This document shows, one piece after another, positions 1 through 4,813 of a stretch of 10,472 nt of DNA (within the stretch, counting starts at the first letter, position 1; every line of letters starts with the position of its first letter). The stretch spans positions 1 through 10,472 of the forward strand of contig JAFTUB010000111.1 of assembly GCA_017466495.1 (NCBI GenBank), read 5' to 3'. The notes below the pieces were generated by a model, which saw only the letters and a program-made list of their open reading frames with translations, did not search any database and was not told the origin of the DNA. This DNA comes from Clostridia bacterium. GTDB lineage: Bacteria > Bacillota > Clostridia > Oscillospirales > CAG-272. A program made the position numbers and the translations under genes.

Positions 1-848
1 TCGATAATGTCATGGCAGACCAGGGGATCCTCCTCAGCATCCAACTCCAGGTGGATGGAGGCATACCGCTGTCCCGCGCCGTAATCGTGCACCAGCAGAT
101 CGTGGCTTCCCAGCACCTTTTCGTGGGAAAGAACGATCTTCTCCAGCGCCTCGGTAAATTCGGGGGTCACCCGCTCGCCCAGCAGAGGGGAGAGGGTATT
201 CTTGGCAATGCCGATCCCCGAGATGAGGATATACACCGCTACTCCAAGCCCAAGATAGCCGTCCAGGGGCAGGGAGAAGAAGGTACCGAGAAAACTGCCC
301 AGCAGTACCGCACCGGTGGTAATCACATCGTTTCGGCTGTCGGCAGAAGCCGCCAGCAGAGTCCCCGAATCGATCCGACGGCCAAGGGCGCCGTAGAAGA
401 GCATCATCCAAAGCTTCATTCCCATGGCCAGCACCAGCACGATCACCGCCGGCAGGGTAAGGACGGGCAGCGTGGGGTGCAGGATCTTATCGAAGGAGGA
501 TTTGAGCATCTCCACCCCCGCAAAGAGGATGAGCACCGCAATCATCAGTCCCGTGAGATATTCGTATCGGGCGTGACCGTAGGGATGATCCCCGTCCGCC
601 GGGCGGCGGGCCAGGCGGAAGCCGAACACCGTCACCGCCGAGGATGCCACATCCGAGAAATTATTTACCGCATCGGCGATAATGGCCACCGAGCCGGCAA
701 TCAGACCCACCACCAGCTTGGCCGCCGCCAGCAGGACATTGCAGGCGATGCCGACGCCCCCTGCCCGACGGCCAATCTCGGCCCGCCGCTCGGGGTCGCA
801 GGGGGAATCCCACCCGCCGCACCATCGCCGCACCAGATATTTGATCAT
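1..848 (-). CDS. Cation diffusion facilitator (CDF) metal exporter, MntE-like, 3' end outside window
   Basis: This is a membrane antiporter of the CDF family, which exports divalent metal ions in exchange for protons. The first 282 residues are visible; the gene runs off the left edge. The start at 848 follows GAAGGAG seven bases upstream. Family features are ADAVNNFSD in the second membrane helix (residues 58-66), HPYGHARYEY after it (88-97), and ASADSRNDV in the fifth helix (167-175). The putative metal ligands are N62 and D66 (NxxxD) with D170 and D174 (DxxxD). From family knowledge, zinc exporters usually carry HxxxD in both helices, while Streptococcus MntE, a manganese exporter, has an Asn-Asp-Asp-Asp site like this one. 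Manganese is therefore the likeliest substrate, by inference. The cytoplasmic C-terminal domain starts around residue 210 (GERVTPEFTEALEKIV) and is cut. No good promoter lies directly upstream; the best one is at 1194-1222, beyond a terminator and a repeat element. Confidence 0.93.
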   Translation of the reverse strand, partial: MIKYLVRRWCGGWDSPCDPERRAEIGRRAGGVGIACNVLLAAAKLVVGLIAGSVAIIADAVNNFSDVASSAVTVFGFRLARRPADGDHPYGHARYEYLTGLMIAVLILFAGVEMLKSSFDKILHPTLPVLTLPAVIVLVLAMGMKLWMMLFYGALGRRIDSGTLLAASADSRNDVITTGAVLLGSFLGTFFSLPLDGYLGLGVAVYILISGIGIAKNTLSPLLGERVTPEFTEALEKIVLSHEKVLGSHDLLVHDYGAGQRYASIHLELDAEEDPLVCHDII

Positions 849-913
849 ACGCTTCTCCTTCGCAAAACACCTTGAAATCATGCCGATCGCTTCGCTGTCA
901 ACCCCCTCGTCAG
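849..913 (-). other. Proximal 5' untranslated region of the CDF gene
   Basis: This stretch lies between the CDF start codon and the palindromic element. It holds the CDF ribosome binding site (GAAGGAG, about 855-861). There is also an isolated TTGACA on the minus strand at 896-901, but the expected -10 position reads ATTTCA, so I do not count it as a promoter. No gene is seen. Confidence 0.5.
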
Positions 914-1046
914 CCTCCCTCCGGGAGGGAGGTGGATCGCGCTTTGCGCGAGACGGAGGGAGAATGCGTGGACGAACGATCAGATCCTCCCACACGGCCA
1001 TGCCGGCTCCCTCCCGGAGGGAGCCACGCGGTCAGCGCGCTGACCG
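914..1046. repeat. Composite palindromic (REP/MITE-like) intergenic element
   Basis: Four palindromes lie within 133 bp. Positions 914-932 have 9-bp arms around one base. Positions 937-951 form TCGCGC-TTT-GCGCGA. Positions 1005-1025 have 10-bp arms around one base. Positions 1029-1046 form a perfect 18-bp palindrome, CGGTCAGCGCGCTGACCG. The cores of the first and third are exact reverse complements over 17 bp: CTCCCTCCGGGAGGGAG at 915-931 and its complement at 1007-1023. The whole element can therefore fold on itself as well as locally. It sits between a terminator and the CDF start and encodes nothing convincing. Palindromic dispersed repeats of this kind are common between genes in gut Clostridia; that this one is multi-copy is an inference, since only one copy is visible here. 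Confidence 0.6.
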
Positions 1047-1057
1047 GCTGTTCCGGT

Positions 1058-1100
1058 AAAAAAACACACGGGCAGGCAACGGCGTTTCCTGTCCCGTGTG
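1058..1100 (-). terminator. Rho-independent terminator facing the CDF gene
   Basis: Read on the minus strand, an 8-bp stem (1093-1100 with 1065-1072) is followed by one bulged base (1092), a 4-bp stem (1088-1091 with 1073-1076) and an 11-nt loop. It is followed by seven T (complement of A at 1058-1064). On the plus strand the hairpin is not followed by T, so it acts only toward the left. It could end transcripts of the sugar kinase gene (stop at 1234), transcripts from the promoter at 1194-1222, or both. Because the CDF gene lies beyond it, it may act as an attenuator. Confidence 0.85.
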
Positions 1101-1188
1101 TAAAATTACCCACTGTCACATCTGTGACCCGATGTCAGGGTGTCCCCGCATCTGCTCAGCTTCGAATAGCCGCCGGGCGGTCATTCCT
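1058..1188 (-). ncRNA. Candidate short transcript: attenuated leader of the CDF gene or small RNA
   Basis: A near-consensus promoter (1194-1222) and a strong terminator (1058-1100) in the same direction define a predicted RNA of about 130 nt. Inside it is a possible long hairpin on the minus strand: ACATC (1131-1135) pairs with GATGT (1118-1122) across an 8-nt loop, extended by CTG with CAG after a two-base bulge. A competing local hairpin is GTCAC-AGAT-GTGAC. The stretch GTGGGTAATTTTACACAC (1096-1113) can pair weakly with itself and overlaps the 5' arm of the terminator, so alternative folds are conceivable. The RNA contains CTGAGCAG and GGGACAG, strings that also occur in NiCo (czcD) riboswitches, but the rest of that motif is not recognisable. 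A 22-codon reading frame (1116-1184) is also present. Position upstream of a metal exporter makes metal-controlled attenuation an attractive hypothesis. Confidence 0.42.
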
Positions 1189-1193
1189 CTACC

Positions 1194-1222
1194 AGTATAG
1201 CAGAAACCGGGGAAAATGTCAA
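1194..1222 (-). promoter_or_regulatory. Sigma-A promoter facing the CDF gene
   Basis: On the minus strand, TTGACA (1217-1222) and TATACT (1194-1199) are separated by 17 bp, with an extended -10 TGC directly before TATACT. Transcription should start near 1187-1188. The promoter begins only 12 bp after the sugar kinase stop codon (1234-1236) and no convincing gene follows for over 300 bp, so it serves a leader or small RNA and, on read-through, the CDF gene. Confidence 0.85.
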
Positions 1223-1233
1223 TCCCAATCGCC

Positions 1234-2175
1234 TCAGCCCTGGGTGTGGGTGCGCATGAACTCCTCGGTCTCGGCCAGGCTCATAATACCGGTAGAAGCA
1301 CCGATGGCGCGGATGCAGGAGGTACCCACGGCGTTGCCCAGGCGGAGAGCATCCACATAGGGCAGATCCTGTGCCAGGCCCGCCAGGAAACCTGCGCAGA
1401 AGGAGTCACCGGCACCGGTGGTATCCACGGGCTTGATGGCGGTGTAGGTGGGGCTGTCGATCTCCTCGCCCTCTGCGGTGAGCATATATGCACCGTCCTT
1501 GCCTACCTTGATGATGACGTTCTTTGCGCCCATGTCGCGCAGTGCGCGGGCGATATCGTGATGATCCTCAAGACCGGTCAGCTTGCGTGCCTCGTCCACG
1601 CTGGGCATGAAGATGTCCAGATAAGGAATGGCAGCCGCGATCTTGGGCATCCATACATCGTCGAAGTCCCAGGCGGTGTCCATGACCGTCAGCTTGCCCT
1701 TGGTGCGGGCCTTCTGGAAGAACTTCGCGGCGGGCTCACCGTCAAAGGCGGTCAGCAGCATGGCACCGGCAACGAAAACGATGTCACAGTCATCCAGAAC
1801 CTCATCGGAAATGTCGTCCAGGGTGAAGGCTGCGCTGGAGCCGGGGGAATAGAGGAAGCTGCGCTCACCGGTGGAGGAAACGCAGACCACCGATACGGTG
1901 GTGGGCTCATCGCCGGACACCACGCCGCGAACATCGATGCCGTATCCGGCCGCGGAATTGCGGACGAAATCGCCCATGCCGTCACGGCCGACGCGGCAGG
2001 AGAGTGCCACGGGAACGCCAAGCTTGCCCAGGGCTGCTGCGGCATTCATGGCGCAGCCGCCGGTGTGCTGGGTGATGCTGTTCACCGCACGGAGCGTACC
2101 GGGATCGGGAATGCTGTCTGCGGGGGTAACGATGATATCGGTGGTAATGCTGCCAATACACAGAATTTTTTTCAT
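1234..2175 (-). CDS. PfkB/ribokinase-family carbohydrate kinase
   Basis: The 313-residue protein is a full-length cytoplasmic sugar kinase of the ribokinase fold, which transfers phosphate from ATP to a sugar hydroxyl. The N-terminal PfkB signature is HTGGCAMNAAAALGKLG (37-53). The C-terminal signature is DTTGAGDSFCAGF (251-263), with GAGD forming the anion hole and D257 the expected catalytic base. An NPxE-like element, PSVDEARKLTG, is at 191-201. The tail GTSCIRAIGASTGI (284-297) recalls the uncharacterised YdjH-like subgroup, from memory. The substrate cannot be read from the sequence; sugars, deoxy-sugar acids or nucleosides are all used in this family. The start at 2175 has AAAGGA about ten bases upstream. 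The gene is transcribed alone from the promoter at 2244-2272, divergently from a LarA-family gene. The terminator at 1058-1100 is the first strong stop downstream. Confidence 0.93.
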   Translation of the reverse strand: MKKILCIGSITTDIIVTPADSIPDPGTLRAVNSITQHTGGCAMNAAAALGKLGVPVALSCRVGRDGMGDFVRNSAAGYGIDVRGVVSGDEPTTVSVVCVSSTGERSFLYSPGSSAAFTLDDISDEVLDDCDIVFVAGAMLLTAFDGEPAAKFFQKARTKGKLTVMDTAWDFDDVWMPKIAAAIPYLDIFMPSVDEARKLTGLEDHHDIARALRDMGAKNVIIKVGKDGAYMLTAEGEEIDSPTYTAIKPVDTTGAGDSFCAGFLAGLAQDLPYVDALRLGNAVGTSCIRAIGASTGIMSLAETEEFMRTHTQG

Positions 2176-2243
2176 GAGAATTTCGTCCTTTCCGTAATGG
2201 TTGGCGGAGACAGGGGAATCTTCCGCCCCTTAACCTTGTTCCT

Positions 2244-2272
2244 ATTATAGCAAATCTTTCCCCTGCAATCAA
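2244..2272 (-). promoter_or_regulatory. Sigma-A promoter of the sugar kinase gene
   Basis: On the minus strand TTGATT (2267-2272) and a perfect TATAAT (2244-2249) are 17 bp apart, with extended -10 TGC. The predicted start near 2237 leaves an untranslated leader of about 60 nt. That leader can form either of two exclusive small hairpins: 2203-2208 with 2222-2227 (6 bp), or 2212-2216 with 2226-2230 (5 bp). Neither is followed by a T-run. Confidence 0.85.
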
Positions 2273-2279
2273 GACCATA

Positions 2280-2356
2280 TTTTGCATTTTCGGTGTCCCA
2301 AGGGGGAAAACTGCCAAATCGGGGAAGTGTTTTGCGGATTTTCGACCAAAGAAAAT
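2280..2356. promoter_or_regulatory. Candidate operator repeats between divergent promoters
   Basis: Two direct repeats lie between the divergent promoters: TTTTGC-ATTTTCG at 2280-2292 and TTTTGC-GG-ATTTTCG at 2330-2344, starting 50 bp apart. The second overlaps an inverted repeat, ATTTTC-7-GAAAAT (2338-2356), that ends 14 bp before the -35 of the LarA-family promoter. The first begins 8 bp beyond the -35 of the kinase promoter. This would fit a regulator controlling both genes. The region is AT-rich, so chance similarity is a real possibility. Confidence 0.3.
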
Positions 2357-2369
2357 CTCTCCCCCGCGG

Positions 2370-2398
2370 TTGTCAAGCTGCAGCAAGTGTGGTATAAT
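2370..2398 (+). promoter_or_regulatory. Sigma-A promoter of the LarA-family gene
   Basis: TTGTCA (2370-2375) and a perfect TATAAT (2393-2398) are separated by 17 bp, with extended -10 TGG. Transcription should begin near 2405, giving a leader of about 27 nt before the start codon at 2432. Confidence 0.85.
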
Positions 2399-2431
2399 GA
2401 AACCAATTACCGAAAAGGGAGTGTGAACCCC

Positions 2432-3724
2432 ATGTCCGATACCGTTTCCCTGCGTTTCCCCTACGGAAAGGATAGCCTTTCCCTCGACCTGCCGGCCCGA
2501 CGTCTGCAGGCCGTGCTGACCCCCGCCGAGGCGGAAAATAAAGAAACCGATCACAGCCTCGCCGCCCAGCAGACTCTGGTGCGGGAGGCCCTGGCTTCCC
2601 CCATCGGCTCCGCTCCCCTGCACGAGTTGGCGGTGGGAAAGAACAACATCGTCATCATCGCCAGCGACCACACCCGTCCCGTTCCCAGCCGTGCCATCCT
2701 TCCCCCTATGCTGGAGGAGATCCGTCGGGGCAATCCCGGGGCACAGATCACTCTGCTCATTGCCACCGGCTGCCACCGGGGCACCACCGAGGCCGAGCTG
2801 CTGGCCAAGCTGGGAGAGGAAATCATGGGTCAGGTGCGGGTGGTTGTCCACGACTGCGACGACACCGATATGCTGGTAGAGCTGGGCACCCTGCCCTCCG
2901 GCGGCAGACTCACCGTCAACCGCCTGGCTGTGGAGGCCGATCTGCTGGTGTCGGAGGGCTTCATCGAACCCCACTTCTTCGCCGGATTTTCCGGCGGCCG
3001 CAAGAGTGTCCTGCCCGGCATTGCCGCACGGGAATCGGTGATGGCCAACCACTGCGCCGAATTCATCCACCATCCCCGCGCCCGCACCGGTATTTTGGAG
3101 GACAACCCCATTCACCGGGATATGGTGTGGGCAGGCCGCCGCGCCAAGCTCGCCTTCATCGTCAACGTGGTGATCAATGAGGAAAAGCAGGCCATCTATG
3201 CCGCCGCCGGCGACATGGAGGCTGCCCACGCCACAGGCTGCCGGTTTCTCTTGAATCGCTGCCGCGTCCCCGCCGTTCCTGCGGATATTGTCATCACCTC
3301 CAACGGCGGATATCCCCTGGATCAGAACATCTACCAGGCCGTCAAGGGCATGACCGCCGCCGAAGCCTGTGTCAATGCGGGGGGCGTGATCATCATGGTT
3401 GCCTCCTCCACCGACGGACACGGCGGTGAGGGCTTCTTCCGACAGATCTCCGAAAATGAGCCCGAAGCCCTGATGCAGACCATCCTTTCCCGTGGCCGCG
3501 GAGAAACTATCCCCGACCAGTGGCAGGTGCAGATCTATCTGCGGGTGCTGCAGCGTGCACGGGTGATCTTCGTCTCGGAGGCACCCGATGAAATGGTGCG
3601 GGCACTGCACATGACCCCCGCCCACAGTCTCCCCGAAGCCCTTGCCCTGGCCGACACAATGCTCGGCCGCACCGATGCTTCCATCACCGCCATCCCCGAC
3701 GGTGTCGGCGTCATGGTGGTGTAA
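2432..3724 (+). CDS. larA: LarA-family nickel-pincer racemase/epimerase (DUF2088)
   Basis: The 430-residue protein belongs to the lactate racemase family, whose members interconvert 2-hydroxyacid stereoisomers by hydride transfer to the nickel-pincer nucleotide. Residues known from Lactobacillus plantarum LarA are found at a constant offset of +7: D79 and R82 (SDHTRP), H115 (TGCHRG), H181 (EPHFFAG), K191 (GGRKSVLPG; covalent cofactor attachment), H207 (nickel ligand), Q302 and K305 (QAVKG). W364 lies near the expected Trp. The enzyme is thus predicted to be active. Its substrate is uncertain: homologues act on lactate, other short hydroxyacids, malate or gluconate (2-epimerisation). The neighbouring sugar kinase and TIM-barrel epimerase favour a sugar acid, by inference. 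The cofactor genes larB, larC and larE are not in the window. The start is ATG 2432, after AAGGGAG at about ten bases; an ATG at 2282 lies upstream of the promoter and is not used. A terminator follows at once. Confidence 0.92.
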   Translation: MSDTVSLRFPYGKDSLSLDLPARRLQAVLTPAEAENKETDHSLAAQQTLVREALASPIGSAPLHELAVGKNNIVIIASDHTRPVPSRAILPPMLEEIRRGNPGAQITLLIATGCHRGTTEAELLAKLGEEIMGQVRVVVHDCDDTDMLVELGTLPSGGRLTVNRLAVEADLLVSEGFIEPHFFAGFSGGRKSVLPGIAARESVMANHCAEFIHHPRARTGILEDNPIHRDMVWAGRRAKLAFIVNVVINEEKQAIYAAAGDMEAAHATGCRFLLNRCRVPAVPADIVITSNGGYPLDQNIYQAVKGMTAAEACVNAGGVIIMVASSTDGHGGEGFFRQISENEPEALMQTILSRGRGETIPDQWQVQIYLRVLQRARVIFVSEAPDEMVRALHMTPAHSLPEALALADTMLGRTDASITAIPDGVGVMVV

Positions 3725-3732
3725 AATTCCCC

Positions 3733-3773
3733 GGCGGTGCCGCCTCCGATTGCGCGGCACCGCCCTTTTCTTT
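3733..3773 (+). terminator. Rho-independent terminator after the LarA-family gene
   Basis: A perfect 11-bp GC-rich stem (3733-3743 with 3754-3764) encloses a 10-nt loop and is followed by CTTTTCTTT. It begins eight bases after the stop codon and separates this gene from the isomerase gene downstream. Confidence 0.93.
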
Positions 3774-3785
3774 GCATCTTTCGTC

Positions 3786-3814
3786 TTGACAATTTTCCCC
3801 GTGGGTGCTATACT
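3786..3814 (+). promoter_or_regulatory. Sigma-A promoter of the isomerase gene
   Basis: A perfect TTGACA (3786-3791) and TATACT (3809-3814) are separated by 17 bp, with extended -10 TGC. The spacer shares TTTTCCCCG and the -10 block TGCTATACTG with the promoter at 1194-1222. Transcription should start near 3821, about 32 nt before the start codon. Confidence 0.88.
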
Positions 3815-3852
3815 GAACACAAGTCAATCCCCCCATGAAAGGATGATTTGTT

Positions 3853-4725
3853 ATGAAGATCGCCACCCAAACCTCCTATCTCTGTGCGACCCTCGGCATG
3901 GAACAGGGAATCCGCCTGCTCCGTGATGTGGGCTATGACGGCATGGACCTCTCCCTCTTTGCCATGAACAAGGATGACTCCCCCTTCAACGCCGACAATT
4001 ACCGGGAATACGCCGCCGAGCTGAAGGCCATTGCCGATGACTGCGGCATTGCCTTCACCCAGGCGCACGCCCCCTTCTCCTTCCGCTGGGAGGATGAGGA
4101 GATATACCGCAATATCGCCTGCCCCCGCGTAGAGCGCGCCGTGGAAATCGCCGCTTTGGTGGGTGCAAAGTCCATCATTGTCCATCCCATCCATCACCAG
4201 CTCTACGCCGGCCACGAGGAGGAAATGCACGCCCTCAATATTGCCTACTATTCCACCCTGATCCCCCTGTGCGAGACCTACGGCATCAAGGTAGCGGTGG
4301 AAAATATGTGGCAGCGGGATCCCATCCGCAAGTACATTACCCATGACGTGTGCTCCCGCTCCGCCCTCCACGCCGCCATGGTGGATGAGCTCAACGCCAT
4401 CTCCCCCTGCTTCACCGCCTGCCTGGATGTGGGACACTCGGTGCTCATCGGGGAAGAGCCCGCCGATGCCATCCGCACCCTGGGCCACCGCCTGGGCGCC
4501 CTGCACCTCCATGACAACAACTATATCGCCGACCAGCACACCATTCCCGGTCTCGGCCGCATCGACTGGACTGCCCTCACCGCCGCCCTGAAGGAAATCG
4601 GCTATGCCGGGGAGTTCACCTACGAAGCCGACGCCTTCCTCAAGGGCTTCACCCCCGACCTGCTCCCCCTCGCCGCCAAATTCATGGCAGATGTCGCTCG
4701 CCACTGGGCGGCCAAATGCGAATAA
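3853..4725 (+). CDS. Sugar-phosphate isomerase/epimerase, xylose isomerase-like TIM barrel
   Basis: The 290-residue cytoplasmic protein belongs to the AP-endonuclease-2/xylose-isomerase-like TIM-barrel superfamily, which isomerises or epimerises sugars and sugar derivatives using a bound divalent metal. The expected ligand pattern is spread along the chain: H72 (QAHAPF), H111 (IIVHP), E150 (VAVEN), D192 and H195 (LDVGH), H218/H220 (LHLHDNN), H229 with the following TIPGLGRIDW, and E258 (YEAD). Length is normal for the family. The substrate cannot be assigned; members include ketose 3-epimerases, hydroxypyruvate isomerase and inositol-pathway enzymes. AAAGGA lies nine bases before ATG 3853. 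The gene has its own promoter and stands alone between the LarA-family gene and trkA. A DNA endonuclease IV role is unlikely because the fuller metal cluster of that enzyme is not matched. Confidence 0.88.
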   Translation: MKIATQTSYLCATLGMEQGIRLLRDVGYDGMDLSLFAMNKDDSPFNADNYREYAAELKAIADDCGIAFTQAHAPFSFRWEDEEIYRNIACPRVERAVEIAALVGAKSIIVHPIHHQLYAGHEEEMHALNIAYYSTLIPLCETYGIKVAVENMWQRDPIRKYITHDVCSRSALHAAMVDELNAISPCFTACLDVGHSVLIGEEPADAIRTLGHRLGALHLHDNNYIADQHTIPGLGRIDWTALTAALKEIGYAGEFTYEADAFLKGFTPDLLPLAAKFMADVARHWAAKCE

Positions 4726-4738
4726 TTGCCCACATTTC

Positions 4739-4768
4739 CTCCCCCGACCTTGCGTTTTGGGGGAGTTT
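4739..4768 (+). terminator. Weak terminator-like hairpin overlapping the trkA promoter
   Basis: A perfect 7-bp inverted repeat, CTCCCCC (4739-4745) with GGGGGAG (4759-4765), has a 13-nt loop and is followed by TTTGT. It lies 13 bp after the isomerase stop. The T-run is short, so termination may be inefficient. The hairpin encloses the -35 of the trkA promoter, so it could also be a protein-binding operator. Confidence 0.5.
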
Positions 4769-4778
4769 GTGGTATAAT
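4750..4778 (+). promoter_or_regulatory. Sigma-A promoter of the trkA-trkH operon
   Basis: TTGCGT (4750-4755) and a perfect TATAAT (4773-4778) are separated by 17 bp, with extended -10 TGG. Transcription should start near 4785, leaving a leader of about 29 nt. That is too short for a potassium- or cyclic-di-AMP-sensing riboswitch. Confidence 0.8.
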
Positions 4779-4813
4779 ACCCTCATCGATCAAGATCAGG
4801 AGGCTAAACCCGG

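Noticed and set aside
12..875. A 287-codon plus-strand frame opposite the CDF gene
   Set aside because: His/Gly/Gln-rich shadow of the CDF transporter, whose minus-strand translation has intact membrane and metal-site motifs.
873..901. A second promoter directly before the CDF gene (TTGACA at 896-901)
   Set aside because: The expected -10 position reads ATTTCA, with little match to TATAAT.
910..1119. A 69-codon minus-strand frame across the terminator and the palindromic element
   Set aside because: It reads through a terminator hairpin and four palindromes, and its codons simply follow the repeat.
1116..1184. A 22-codon minus-strand frame (starting MTARRLFEAEQM) inside the candidate leader RNA
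   Set aside because: It begins only about four bases after the predicted transcription start and the nearest GAGG is two bases from the ATG, too close for a normal ribosome binding site. It could still be a leader peptide, so it is mentioned under the leader RNA but not called as a gene.
1058..1188. Known riboswitch identity (NiCo/czcD or manganese yybP-ykoY)
   Set aside because: Only two short strings match NiCo and the core four-way junction sequences cannot be found; the yybP-ykoY conserved segments are missing. A known class cannot be assigned by eye.
2282..2431. An upstream start (ATG 2282) extending the LarA-family protein by 50 residues
   Set aside because: The promoter at 2370-2398 lies inside this extension, the added residues are unlike the family, and ATG 2432 has a ribosome binding site and gives the normal length.
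1982..3820. A 612-codon open frame on the minus strand across the kinase promoter, the LarA-family gene and its terminator
   Set aside because: It covers two promoters and a terminator, and its translation shows no family resemblance, whereas LarA catalytic residues are perfect on the plus strand.
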